A stretch of DNA of 64,000 nucleotides, taken from NCBI RefSeq assembly GCF_028858725.1, contig NC_084790.1:32963031-33027030 (forward strand), written 5' to 3'. Under the pieces are notes generated by a model that saw only the letters and a list, made by a program, of their open reading frames with translations, had not been told where the DNA came from and made no database searches. Positions 36,411-48,589 of this stretch are shown in pieces (position 1 is the stretch's first letter; each line of letters begins with the position of its first letter). Position numbers and translations under genes: made by a program. The stretch comes from Colius striatus. Lineage: Eukaryota > Chordata > Aves > Coliiformes > Coliidae.

Positions 36411-36990
36411 ATGGAGACTGACGTGGTGGTGCAGTTATTGGCTAGCATACTCTCTAAGAGAGTTGTGGCAGCCAGCAGGAAGAAACTCCATGAGTTGATT
36501 AAATGGGCAAAAGAGAGAGGATGCAAGATATACCCTTGATCTTTAGTCCAGAAGAATGGAGAGAGATGGGAAAACTTCTCAGGGAAGCCACTATTAGTGG
36601 TAATAAGGACAATAGTAAGATCAGTAGAGATTTAGGTTTCGTTTGGAGAGACGTGATAAATACTTTAAAAGAAATGCAAGCAGAACAGCGTGTGGCTATG
36701 GCTGCAGCCCAGGTGTTAGCTGCTACACTGAAGCCGAAAGAGACAGGGGAACGGACAAACTCCTGCAGGAAGTATTAAAGAAACTGGGGAGACTAGAGAC
36801 CATAGAGACACAGCCCGTCGCCGTGGAAAGCCAGCCCGGTGCGTGGGCCGTCGCTGAGCTCCTCTACACAGGAGTTTTTACAAAGTCAAGGAGGCGAAAA
36901 GGCCCTGGAGCAGAGCCCCCGCGGGAGAGCTGTTTCCCAGTCGAGTCCAGCCCGCCGAGTTACCCCTGGATCGAGTTGCAGAGGGCGCGA
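36411..36990 (+). pseudogene. ERV-C gag remnant
   Basis: The ATG at 36411 (METDVVVQLLASILSK) opens a helical matrix-like segment that stops at 36537. The neighbouring frame (from 36503) continues with FSPEEWREMGKLLREA and a long helix. This looks like a frameshifted matrix domain. The capsid and nucleocapsid are not recognisable. Confidence 0.55.
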
Positions 36991-37008
36991 ATGGGGAATG
37001 CCGGAGTC

Positions 37009-37037
37009 GGGGGGGGGGGGGGGGGGGGGGGGGGGGG
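37009..37037 (+). repeat. Poly-G tract, 29 nt
   Basis: An uninterrupted run of 29 G residues lies within ERV-C, between the gag-like and env-like parts. It could form quadruplexes and is prone to length error in sequencing and assembly. Confidence 0.9.
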
Positions 37038-37230
37038 TGCGCCGCAGGATGATCAGGGGAGAGTGTGGGGGTGTGGCCCCGTATTAGAATGGGCACCATT
37101 GGGCACGCGAGGGGAGACAAAGAAAAAGAAAACGCCGGAGAGAGTAATACCGACTGCATTGCCGGCACGGAGTGAGCCAGACCACCACCTGGACTCATTA
37201 GTGAAGGATTTTTTTTGATCAGGAGTAAAA

Positions 37231-38458
37231 ATGGATTTTGTCATACCGTTGATGCTTCCAATGATTGTGGTAAATGGTTTTAGGCAATTTCAACAACCCA
37301 AGCAAAACATGTGGGTTACACTGGCCAAAGCAATCAATCAGTCTACAATATGTTTATCAATGGCCACTCCAGTTAATCCTTTTTCTATCTGTTTGGTGGG
37401 AGTTCCATCAGATGTGGCACAACGACCTGTACCAAATGCATTAAAAACAAATCCCTTAGTTAGGGGTAATGGCAAAGTTGACAACTGGGATTTGATCATT
37501 TCATGGTTGCCAACAATGACAACAGAGCCACAGGAGTTAGAAATATTGGGATCTATAAACATGGATTTTTGTGTTATGTTTAATTTTAAAAGTAATACCA
37601 AAAAAAATTTAGACAGAATGTGGATCCCATCCTGGGCGTGTATAAGAACACAACATCTTGGTGCAATTATACTTCACCAAAAAGATCCAGGTCTAGTCTT
37701 GTGCCTATTCAGTTACCAAAGGGAATTTTTCTGATCTGTGGGGACCAGGCATGGCCTGGAATACCCTTGAGATCACAAAGGGGACCATGCAGTTTGGGAC
37801 AACTGCCGATCTTGATGCCTAATCACACAATGATTTGGAAACATCATCATCCAAAACGATTTGTGCGTGCATTTACTAGCGAATGTGATGACCATGTTAC
37901 CCTTTGGTCTCCCTCAGCAATAATAGCAACTAGTATATTTGCTCCTGGTGTGTATGAGTATCTGCTTTATTAACTCAGCTACACAAATTAGGATGCTGGC
38001 TTAGCAAACAAAGTAATGAAACCTTAACAACAGCAGAAGGCTTGATTAAGTGATGTAAGTTATATTAGACATGCAACCCTGCAAAATAGAGCTGCTATAG
38101 ATTTTTGACTTTTAGCTCATGGCTATGGTTGTGAAAGGCATGTGTTGTATGAATTTCTCAGATCATTTGAAGTCGATACATGCTAGTATCCGACAGTTAA
38201 AAGACAGTGTTTTCAAAGTTCAAGAAGATAATGGAGTTTTTTTTTAAGAAATGGTTGACAGATTTATTTGGAGCAATCCCAAGATGGCTCCAAGGACTTA
38301 CAAGGGAAGGCCTACGCATCTTAGTTGTAACTGTAATAATTTTGCTTGTTAGTTGTGCTTTATTTCAGTGTATCAAAGGAAGCTTACGCAAGATTGCTGA
38401 CCAGACATGGGTTGCTCAAAAAGGAAAAGGGGGAATTGTGGAAGAATTTTTATCTTAA
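37231..38458 (+). pseudogene. ERV-C env, multiply broken
   Basis: The frame from ATG 37231 has a hydrophobic start and surface-subunit-like sequence (WVTLAKAINQSTICLS, FSICLVGVPS). A second frame (37620-37973) has IFLICGDQAWPGIP, a basic KR site and a fusion-peptide-like hydrophobic segment. A last frame (38207-38458) has an amphipathic helix and the membrane anchor (LRILVVTVIILLVSCALF). The order and motif style match alpharetroviral envelope proteins. Frameshifts and stops separate the parts, so no intact envelope can be made. Confidence 0.75.
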
Positions 38459-38733
38459 AGAGGACACGACTTGGTAACAATGAACAACCCATGCTTTGAG
38501 AACTAATGTGCGGATTGTCCTTGAGCAGCTCTGGACTGTGAGAAAAGAAGAAAGAATGCCTACATGATAACAAGCTCAAGCAAGGAGGAGGCTGAAGCAG
38601 CATGTGAAACCACAAGGCTTATCACAGAAAAGCGCATCTGGCTTTTCAAGAAAGGACCAATTAGAAGTAGTATAAACATACTAGCTTTGCTGCTGATTAT
38701 AAAAGTCTGATGCTTGTTAGTAAGATTTGAGTT
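38437..38733 (+). mobile_element. 3' LTR of ERV-C, truncated after the TATA region
   Basis: It starts TGTGGAAG after the polypurine stretch and matches the 5' LTR until gatttgagtt. It then breaks into unrelated sequence without a polyadenylation signal, so R and U5 are lost. Confidence 0.75.
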
Positions 38734-38854
38734 ATGACCTAACCATATTGGTGTCCGTCATTTCTCCAGTGGTGCTCTCTCCTACAGTGTTCATTTCAAA
38801 GCATGTTTCTTGCTTCTCAGTTAAATATTGTTCATTAATTTCAGGGATGTAGTT

Positions 38855-39155
38855 AAGGGCATCCCTTTTTTCTATTGTAGCTAGCAACTGGACAAGGGTT
38901 ATTGGGATGAAGCTGGAACACAAAAAATTTCTGTTTAAACACAAGGAAAAACGATTTCACTGTGAGGGTGACAGAGCAGTAGAACAGGCTGCCCCAGAGG
39001 GGTTGTGCAGTCTCCGTCCTTGAAGGTCTCCAAGACCCGCCTGAACATGTTCCTATTCGACCTGATCTGTGTGGACCTGCTTCTGCAGGGGAGTTAGACT
39101 AGATGATCTCTAAAAGTCCCTTCCAACCCTACCATTCTATGATTCTGTGATTCTA
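38855..39155 (+). mobile_element. CR1 LINE 3' end fragment
   Basis: This is CR1 3' UTR from catcccttttttctattgta to the terminal ccattctatgattctgtgat. It directly precedes another CR1. Confidence 0.92.
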
Positions 39156-39200
39156 TGATATAGTATATGTGTATATATATGTATGTGTGTATATACTTAC
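39156..39200. repeat. TA/TG microsatellite between two CR1s
   Basis: An alternating tatatgtgtatatatatgta type run follows the CR1 tail and precedes the next CR1. Confidence 0.85.
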
Positions 39201-39204
39201 TCTT

Positions 39205-40775
39205 GGTGGATAAGGAAGAGATTAAAGACTTGTTGGCCAAGCTTAACCCTCAGAAGTCAATGGCTCCAAATGGGATGCATCTGAGAGTGCTGAGGGTACT
39301 GGCTGATATGATTGCTAAGCCGCTCTCCGACATTTTCAAACAACCATGGAGGACAGGCAAGGTGCCTGAGGACTGCAGAAAGGCCAATGTCACTCCAGTC
39401 TTCAAAAAGGGCAAGAAGGATGACCCAGGAAACTACAGGCTGGTCAGCCTCACCTCCATTCCTGGAACAACTCATTCTCAATGTTGTTAATAAACATATG
39501 AAAGAAAAGATAGTTATTAGGGGCAGTCAACATGGATTTGCCAAGGGAAAATCCTGTTTGACCAACCTGATAGCCTTCTATGAGGGTGTAACTGGCTGGC
39601 TAGATGAGAGGAAAGCAGTAGATGTGATCTAGCTTGACTTCAGCAAGGTGTTTGACACCATAACATCCTCATCAGAAAGCTCAGGCAGTGTGGCTTGGAT
39701 GAGTGGACAGTGAGGTGGATCAAGAACTGACTGAATGACAGAGCCCAGAGAGTGGTGATCAAAGGCACAGAATGGAGTTGGAGGCCTGTGGCCAGTGAAG
39801 TTCCACAGATGTCAGTTCTGGGGCTGTTCTTATTCAACATCTTCATCAACGACCTGGATGGGGGGACAGAGTGTACCCCCAGCAAGTTCACTTGATGACA
39901 CTAAACTGGGAGGACTGGCTGATTCCCCAGAAGGCTGTGCTGCCATTCTGCAGGATCTCGACTCACTTGAGAGTTGGGCAGAGAGGAACCTGATGAGGTT
40001 CAACAAGGAAACGTGCAGAGTCCTGCGTCTGGGAAGGAACAACCCAATGCACCAGTACAGGCATTGCATTGACCTGCTGAAGAGCAGCTCTGCAGAGAGA
40101 GACCTGAGATGAGATCTTGGTTGACAATAAACTACCCATGAGCCAGCAATGTGTCCTCGTGGCTAAGAAGGCCAATGGCATCCTGGGATGCATCAAGAAG
40201 AGTGTGGCCAGCAGGTCAAGGGAGGTTCTGCTTCCCTTCTTCTCTGCTCTTGGTGAGGCCTCATCTGGAGTCCTGTGTCCAATTTTGGGCTCCCCAGCTG
40301 AAGAAGGAGAGAAAACTTCTGGAAACAGTCCACTGCAGGGCCACTAAGGTAATCAGGGGACTGGAGCATCTTCCTTAAGAGGAAAAGCTCTGGGAAGTGG
40401 GGCTGTTTAGTCTAGAAAAGAGGAGACTGACGGCAGATCTCATTAACATATGTAAATAAATGACCGATTTCAGGAGGTTGAGGCATCCCTTTTTTCTGTG
40501 GTATCTAGTAACAGGACCAAGGGTAATGAGATGAAGCTGGAACGCTAAAAGGTCCATTTAAACATAAGAAAAATTTATTTTACTGTGAGGGTGAGGGGAG
40601 TGCTGGCACAGGCTGCCCAGGGAGGGTGTGGATTCTCCTAACTTGAAGGTCTTCAAGACCCGCCTGGATGTATTCCTGTGTGATGTGATCTACGTGGACC
40701 TGCTTCTGCAGGGATGTTGGATTAGATGATCTCTAGAGTTTTCTTTGAACTCCTACCATTCTATGATAATTTGGT
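39205..40775 (+). mobile_element. CR1 LINE with reverse transcriptase domain, 5'-truncated
   Basis: This is the longest plus-strand CR1 here. The frame from 39167 reads NPQKSMAPNGMHLRVLR, PLSDIFKQPWRTGKVPED and NVTPVFKKGKKDDPGNYR, typical CR1 reverse transcriptase. Further frames carry QHGFAKGKSCLTNLIAFYEG and the region after the polymerase motif, then the 3' UTR to ctaccattctatgat. Stops and frameshifts (for example at about 39465 and 39630) make it a pseudo-copy. Confidence 0.95.
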
Positions 40776-43700
40776 TCTGTGAGATATATATTTAGTATAA
40801 CTCCCATTATACATTTGTAGAAAATGAACTGGAAGCACCTAGTGTAGTGGATTTCATAATTACCACTTAAATATCCAAATGCATTGTTAATTATGCTTTT
40901 CCTGAAACTATTACTGTTTTTCTCATAAATCTTGCATACTACTAGGTCTTTCTTATATGCCTTCTTTTCTATGGTCTGTCACTGGTGCTTAAAAATCTAT
41001 TTACCTTTCAATTATTTAATTATTTTTAAAATTTTAATTTATTCACCACTGAAGGAAAACTACATCACTTGTAACTATCTGGGTTATAGTCAATGTTTTG
41101 TGAACATAAGATTTTGGAGAGCTGTTCTTTGGACTTTTCCCTTGAAATCATAAAGCAGTTGTCAGTTAAAGCAGAGACTGTAACACATGACTTTCCCTTA
41201 CCTTTGAAGTGCTTTAAGATACCAAGATATGGAATATCTGGCTTCTTTACATATAAAGCAAATGACTACAATGTTATATACTAGATCCTCTGCATATAGT
41301 CTGTAGTTGCTACACTAAGACTAATCATTTTTTATGATTCGGAAAATATCTCCTTTAAGATTGTCAGTATTTTTTACTTTTTACTTTTTTTTTTTTAAAC
41401 AGATTTTTACTACAGATTTTTTTTTTTTTTCCTGTCCCTGGACCATTTTATTGTTTGTACAGTTTTGATCTAGAGAGGTTTTTTTTTGCTTAATTTATTC
41501 AATAAATTTTTAAAGTATTATTTTTGTGGGTTTGCAGGAACATTCTGAAAATATTCTGGACCTAAAAGTCTTTCATGTTAAGCAATGGACTGCGTGTATT
41601 ACATTCTTCTGTGATATATATTCCCACCCCCATTTCTGTTAAAGCATTTGTATCTTGGACATGTATTTAGTTATGAATTTAAACTTCCCCCCCAAAAAAA
41701 TGTCAAGCTCTGTTCTTATCTGGAATTTAAATAAAAACAGTCACCTCTTCACAGACAAGAAATACTGTTTTGTGACTGTCTCTTGTAACATATCCAATGA
41801 ATTTTATGAAGGAATATGAGAGGTATGACTTCTTTTCAATGGCTGGGTTTGTCATCCTGTTAATAACTTTTTCTTTTGAGGAAAAGCATAATCTCATTGT
41901 TACTAGGCAAATGTAGCCTAACTCTGGAAAAACTCCCATCTCCATGGAGAGACAATGAGTGATGCAAGGTTTCCTACAACGAGAGTGAGAACTACTTCTC
42001 TGGGACCAGAAACCTCTAAGGTGGCTTAGAAACCATCTAGCTTTATTGCAAAAACATCTTCTTTTGTTATGACAGTCTCTTTGAAGGCAGGGTGTGATAT
42101 GCTTACTTTTGACTTCTGGGTTGTTAAGAACTAAGTTTTTCTTTGTATATATATATATATATGATATTGGCACACTTAAGAATTTTATGTATGCAGAGGT
42201 TTTTTCCCGTTCCTTATTTTTGCTCTTAAGTAACAGGAACATACTTAGATAGTAGTTACTGTGTTTGTTTGCTGCTAATCAGGGCTCTGGATCGGTTGGG
42301 CAGGGGGATGTTGGGGTTTTATGGAGGATTTTATTAATATGGAGTTTGTGAATATGGAGGAGCCTCAGGGCAGTCCTGCAGGTGGCCACAGAGACACGGT
42401 GTTGTGGTCCAGACTCCTGGAAAACCTGGCTGAGTGTCCACCAAGGAGCAGAGGATTACTATGGTGGGAGATCAAACCAAACAATTTTTTGCCAATCAAC
42501 AGATTCCAATTTAAATAACACTGAATGAGATTTTTTTTCTAATCTGCTCTACTTCTAACCTTCAAATCATCCTTTTTGTTTCCCTGTCCTTATTGCTTTT
42601 CTGCTTTTTATGTGTTTAAATGGCAGTCCTCAATAGCTGATTGCTGGGACTTTGTAATAATATATGGGGGCTTTCTTTCTATGTCAGATGCAACATTTTG
42701 CAAGTCTGAAAGTATTTGCATTTTTTAATGAAGATATCTTTTTCTGAGTTGTCTCTCTGTGGGTTGTGTGTATGTGTGTTTGGTTTTGGGGTTTATTTGT
42801 TGATTTTTTTCTATTTCTATCTAGCAGCAAACAGGACAAACGCCTTTCTTGTTGCTCAGATCTTAGCAGACTCAACTCTCCTGGGCTGGCAACCCCTCGG
42901 TTTATATGTTGTTCTGAGTGCTGGCATGGCACAGGTTTATATACTCACATTAATTAGAACTCTTCTTTTTTATTAACAGGTTGCTCTGTAGGGAAACCAC
43001 ACTAAAAGAAAAATCTGCAGAGATTTGAATAAGCTGAGTTACCTCATCCTTTCCAAAATGGTCTTAAAAGTTAAATATACTTGACAATAGTAGTTGTGTA
43101 ATTCAAAATATTGTTGATTTTTCTTTGGAGACCATGCATATGAAAAACTAGGAGAGGTCAAGTACATTTTTATTGTAACAACACAATGCTTATACAGGGA
43201 GTTCTCAATTACTACAGAGCAGCTGAGCAACTTCCCCAAGGAGTTACTAGGCAAGCTGCAGACCTGGTGTTAAGCTCTGATACTTTTTTGTTAGAAGGCT
43301 TAAATACTCCCAGAATGCCAGTAAAGCAACTTCTGCTACTTCAGGTGTATACTCTAGATGTGTACAATTCAGGACAAGACTGAATGATTGACCCCCTCTT
43401 GTCCAGAGCTAGTTAAAGCTGTGAATATATTCCCACACTCAACAGTGTCTGCTGGCCAAAAGCAGGCATTCATACCACTAAATGTGTATTGAAAAATAAA
43501 GCACGGGAAGGTCATGTTAAAGCTCTGTGTGAAACACCAAAAAAAGACACAAACCTTGCAACACCAAGAAATATCAATTCTGTGAAATTGTGGGAGGCAC
43601 TGACCTGAAAGTTATAATGCAGTGCTGGGGAGACTCCTTAGCAAAATTGTTGTGCTGTTGTTTTTTTTTTTTTTTTTTCATAAGTTTACTTCTGTGATCA

Positions 43701-44204
43701 TGCAAGTCTCATAAAACATTTATAGCCCCTCCCTTACCTTGGCTGGAGAATGAATATCTTCTTTCCCTGTGATCTGGATCTTTAATGAGCTGTGAAAAGA
43801 GACAGAACAGCAAAGAATTCCTCATTTTTGAAAATTATACTACAGTCATCTGAGTGAAATAAATCCTTATAGAAGCCATTTATGGGTACACAGAGGAGGA
43901 AAGTGGTAAATCAATCTTCATTGATCTGATTGTCCTGTCTGATTAAATGACCACATCTATGGACAATGAGAGAGTAGAGGCTGTCAACTGCCTTGCTTCT
44001 TAGCAAGGCTATTGCTATGGTCTCATGGCATCCTGGCATCCAAGTTGGAATGGCAGTCTGTATAGGTGGTGTTTTGGTGTTAAAAGAGGAAGTCTATGGG
44101 GGTCTATGGTGGTCATTTGGGAGAAGATACCCTAACTCTTTTTTCCTGTATTTGGTCTGAAACAGCTACTTTGTTAATTCTCTGGTATGCTTTGCTGGTA
44201 TCAA
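40776..44204. other. Intronic stretch without a supported gene
   Basis: It contains an (AT)n run at 42143-42162 and a long T run at about 43662. A minus-strand frame of 171 codons (42242-41727) has no recognised motif. A GC-richer patch at 42822-42930 has open frames on both strands but no decisive splice signals. Confidence 0.45.
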
Positions 44205-44350
44205 TATGAGGAAGAATTCTGAAAAACTGGACCAAGCTCAGCAGAGAACCGTGAAGCACTGCAGATGCTGGGGTGCTTGCTTGCCCTCTGTGGAGAGGCT
44301 GAGGGACCAGGATGTATTTGGCATGGAGAAAAGACAACTGTGGAGCAGAG
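44205..44350 (+). mobile_element. Diverged CR1 fragment of another subfamily
   Basis: The block ggaccaagctcagcagagaa .. tgtggagaggctgagggacc resembles the C-terminal/3' UTR boundary of CR1 (gccaccaagatgatcagggg .. gaggaaaggctgtgggaact in nearby copies), but at lower similarity. Confidence 0.55.
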
Positions 44351-44929
44351 GTATGTAGTAGCAATCTGTCTGCTCCTGTAACTCCTGTAAAGAAGTTACT
44401 TAAAAGACAGATACAAACTCTTTACTTGGATGTACAGCAGAAGAATGAGAAATGGTGATTTTTTTTTTTTTTTAAATTCTGTATCGACAAGGGAAATGCT
44501 TTTTCTTCCCAATGGGAGAAGCATCTGGTCCTCAACAAGTTCAAATATTTCGAAATACCTTTATTCATAGTCATACACTGTAGTCAACAATTTTGAGGTG
44601 ATTATAGCCTTTGCCTGTAAGGTAGAGTTTAATAGGATGCCAATTTTCTTATGTTGTAGTACTAGAACCACTAAAGAGTGTAATAGGTCAAAAGTTGTCA
44701 AATATGAGGAGGCATCTGTATGAATCTCTGGAAATGAGGAGTTGGCAGTGTTACAAAGACAGAATGTAGATCTTTTATGACCTCTGCAAGTTGCATGTTT
44801 TCACACTGTATATGAACTGTTATGTGCAACATTTAAAGTGAACAAGTTTAGAAAACAACCACGAGAGTCTGGAGTATTTTTCTTAATTTATTTACTTTGA
44901 GCATATGACAATGTTTTATGTATCATTTG

Positions 44930-45825
44930 AGCCACACTGTCTGAGCTTTCTGATGAGGATGTTATGGTGTCAAACACCTTGCTGAAGTCAAGCTAGATGA
45001 CATCAGCTGCTCTCCCCTCATCTAGCCAGCCGGTTACGCCCTCATAGAAGGCTATCAGGTTGGTCAAACAGGATTTTCCCTTGGCAAATCCATGTTGACT
45101 GCCCCTAATAACTATCTTTTCTTTCATATGTTTATTAACAACATTGAGAATGAGTTGTTCCATCACCTTTCCAGGAATGGAGGTGAGGCTGACCAGCCTG
45201 TAGTTTCCTGGGTCGTCCTTCTTGCCCTTTTTGAAGACTGGAGTGACATTGGCCTTTCTGCAGTCCTCAGGCACCTTGCCTGTCCTCCATGGTTGTTTGA
45301 AAATGACGGAGAGCGGCTTAGCAATCATATCAGCCAGTACCCTCAGCACTCTCAGATGCATCCCATTTGGAGCCATTGACTTCTGAGGGTTAAGCTTGGC
45401 CAACAAGTCTTTAACCTCTGTGTTATCTACCCAGAGCAAGTCCTCTGCTGTCCAGACCATTCTATCCTTGCTGGGCTGGGCTTCCCAAGAGCCAGCCATG
45501 GCTGTAAAGACCAAAGCAAAGAAAGCATTTAGTAGTGCACCCTTCTCTGCATCCTCTGTCACTATGGTACCCTCTGTGTTCAGCAGTGGGCCTACATTCC
45601 CCCTCATCTTCCTTCTGCTGCTGACATACCTGAAAAAACCCTTCCTGTTTTCCTTTGCTTTCCTGGCCAGGTTTAATTCTAGAAGGGCTTAGCATGCTCT
45701 GGCAATGTTCCTATACTCTTCCCAAGAAATCAGGCCGTTTCCACCTCTTATTAATAGCTACTTTCTCCTTGAGTTGTCAGATCCTGGCAGATCTTTTGTC
45801 AATCTTGTTAATTTCCTCCCCTTTA
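44930..45825 (-). mobile_element. CR1 LINE internal fragment lacking its 3' end, minus strand
   Basis: The minus frame 45607-44993 (204 codons) reads MRGNVGPLLNTEGTIVTED, then NPQKSMAPNGMHLRVLR, PLSVIFKQPWRTGKVPED and QHGFAKGKSCLTNLIAFYEG. Homology stops at about 44930 in the middle of the reverse transcriptase. CR1 copies are normally truncated at the 5' end and keep the 3' tail, so loss of the 3' half is abnormal and implies a later break. Confidence 0.9.
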
Positions 45826-47700
45826 TTACTAGAATTTCCATGAATTTCAATTTGTATAACACTACTCCCAGTGCTTTGTTGTCATCCTCAAGTTTGTGGC
45901 CTCAGGCCTCAGCACTGGTAAAGCTGTTCAGCTTCGGGAAGTCTCAATTCATACTGATTTTGCACAATTAATCTAACATTTTACAATCAAGTTAATTTAA
46001 TTCCCAGCAATGAGATCTTGATGTTCTCTACTTCCATCTACTTCAGTAGATCTTTTCTCATGACTTACATGTGTTTCTTTCATATGTCAATAGAGAAAGG
46101 AGAATGTTTTGCTGCTTAAATGTGACCACAGGCCCTACTCAGCAGACATAGAGCAGGACAATGTAGAGATAAAATAGTAAGAGGACCTGTACAAAACTGC
46201 AGGATTGCTTGGAAGCGTTTAGTGATTTTTTTGTCTGGGCTGAAATATTGTAATGAGGAGAACTCATTAAAGACAGTTAAAGGAGAATGCAAGCCTCATC
46301 TCTCTGAGAATCCCAAGAATTACTGTCTGTCTTGTCATGCTTTGACACTAGCCAGGATGCTGGTGCTGAGTGCCTCTCAGTTCCAGATGAGTTCTTCAGA
46401 ACTACCTACAGCTGCCAGAGTGAGCTTCAACAGTAATTTTCAGGAACATCTACAAGTACTCCACTGTTTAAAAAGGACATTTCTTTTTTTCCTGTTTAGA
46501 AGGTATGTTGCAGTTTGGATGTTTGTAGTTTTCACTGGTAAATGGATTGGCTTACAGTAATACTGAAGAAGGCAGAAAAGAGCTGTTTGGTTTTTTTTTT
46601 TTTTTCCAAATTACAATGAGCTATCAGGTAGCATGTTATTGTTTCCTTTTCCTTTTTTTTTTTTTAATTAAAAGAGCATTTTCTAAATACTTGAGGTTTG
46701 TCTGAGCTTCCAATGGACATTTTTCTGTTCTGCTTGCTTTAAAGCTTATGATAAAACTTGTGTCTCAAAAATAGTCTTCACTGAATATTTGCCTAATTTA
46801 TTTTGTTGTCATTTATACTTTTGCTTAAAAGAAATGTTCGAAGTGAATGTAAGGTTTAGGATCTAGATTTGTACTTCCACAGCCAGCTCTTAAGTGGGGG
46901 TTTCCAAGCTTTTGACTCATGTTTATCCTCCTCTCTCATCCCTCCGTATGTTCATTCCTTAATTTCTTTTAACCACAGTTACAGATACAGGAAGTTTCAT
47001 ACTAATATTCTGCCTGGTGCAACAAAACAGCAATCTCACTAGCAATAGAATGAGGACAGAAGGAGCAAATGTTGACTGTTAACAGGCATATCTCAGCCTT
47101 CCTGAACTGGGTCTCCTGACATGTAAGCAAGTTCACATTTATGGTTTTGCATTCTGTTCAGCTATTACTGCAGACATAGTGCAGTGATCCCAGTGATTCA
47201 AGTAGGTGAAGTCTTTTCAAGACTTTGTTTTCTAGGGAGTTGCAGAGGTGTTGTATAACAGTTTAGCTAGTATGAGTTTACTGGTATGGATTAAGAAATC
47301 AAATCCCTAACACTATGGTAAACTGCCTCAGTCTCAAACATAAAAATTATCTTTAACCTAGGTTTGCTTTCAAAATAAGGTATTCTATTTTTCTTTTAAA
47401 GTACATGCTTAGCCGTGTTGCCACGTCCTTTTAAAAGTCAAGTAATAGTTACAATTTGTGTCACACTGTGCAAACAGCTCCCCAAGTTTTACAAACAGGT
47501 GCACATACATTTAAAGAAAGAAAGTGAGCTCTTTGTGTAGTTGTTAGGATTTTAATTCAGTTTTGCTTGTCAGCTGAAGGCACTTTGCTTTCTGCCTAAT
47601 ACCATAATACTCCTAGTTTTACTATTCATTTAAGTCTCCTTGTATACTAAATGGAATAGCAGTTGAAAATGTTCACTGGAAAATTTGGTGCTATGCATGT
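45826..47700. other. Intronic stretch without a supported gene
   Basis: AT-rich, with T runs near 46594 and 46658. A 112-codon frame at 46222-46560 has no recognised domain. Confidence 0.5.
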
Positions 47701-47703
47701 TTT

Positions 47704-48282
47704 GTGATTTGCAGCTGTTCGATTTGTTGTTTAAGTAATTCTTGTGATAGCTCTCTGTACAGTACATTGGTGAAGAGGGAGGAAAAAAAAGCTGGTTTGC
47801 CTGTACCAGAGAGTTGGATTGTGGCAACTTTGGTCCAAGTTGCTCCAGGTGAGACAATATTATTTACAGTTCGGCTTAGTAAAGTTAAGCCAGCTTTTCA
47901 GGTGATGACCCTATTTGGTCAGTTGGTGACTGCTGACCATGGAGTTAAGCAATGTCTGAGAAGACTGTGGATGCCTGGGAAAAAATATTTGTGCTGTAGC
48001 ATGGGGAGTCACCAAGCAGGTCTGTTGGAGGCTGATGAAGGAAGGAATCAGCAAGGCCAAGGACTTTCTGTTCAAATTCTTGATCTCTCTCACCAATGTA
48101 TACCCAAGTTGCTTCTGGTGATGGCTGCAAAAGAAGGTGGGAGGCAGCAAAGAAAAGTTCAGCAAGTGTCTAGCGTCAGGACTTGTATATATGTACTGGT
48201 ACATAGGCATGACTATATCTGGGAGGAGGCCGATAACTGGAAAACTTCTCAATTGTCAGGCATCTACAAGTTAAACAGTTGA
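47704..48282. other. Unexplained region open on both strands
   Basis: The plus strand is open for 192 codons from a GTG (no early ATG). The minus strand is open in two frames. On the minus strand a segment at 48124-47945 begins after a good acceptor (cccaccttcttttgcag|CC) and reads 59 codons (starts PSPEATWVYIGERDQEF) to a TAA, the form of a terminal exon. I do not recognise any of the peptides and see no polyadenylation signal close by. It could be an old retrocopy, a terminal exon of a minus-strand gene, or chance. Confidence 0.25.
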
Positions 48283-48589
48283 CCAATTTAATCATTTAAA
48301 AATCTTAACAGGACCATTTTTAATAATCAATCTGTAGCCACTTAAAACTAGTTAGATTCTGATTCATAATTGCTCCTTTCAAAGATCTTTTGTTAACTGG
48401 TTGTGCTTCCAGCATCTGCCCCAATAACTAGTTAGCAATTTGTCTTACATTTCAGATAATCCAGTTAGCTTTTGCAGCTTCATACATTATAGATAAATGC
48501 TGTTGTAAAACAAAATGTAACGTCGCATACTTTGTTTTCACTTGGCAGCCGTCTGTGCTAGCGTTGCCTTGCATCTTACTGCACTGGAA

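Larger units (their letters stand above)
35795..38733 (+). mobile_element. ERV-C: alpharetrovirus-like element with gag and env but no pol
   Basis: Two direct LTR copies (35795-36081 and 38437-38733) flank about 2.4 kb with a gag-like start and an env-like end and no protease, reverse transcriptase or integrase motifs. Presumably a large internal deletion created a short non-autonomous element. A polypurine stretch (aaaaggaaaagggggaa) precedes the 3' LTR. Confidence 0.8.

Noticed and set aside
41727..42242. 171-codon minus-strand frame
   Set aside because: It contains a run encoded by an AT microsatellite, has no recognised motif, and lies in AT-rich intron. It is long enough to note but not supported as a gene.
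42822..42930. Possible exon in a GC-richer patch after tttctatctag
   Set aside because: Frames are open on both strands, but the only donor (CAG|GTTTAT) is poor and the coding frame is not unique.
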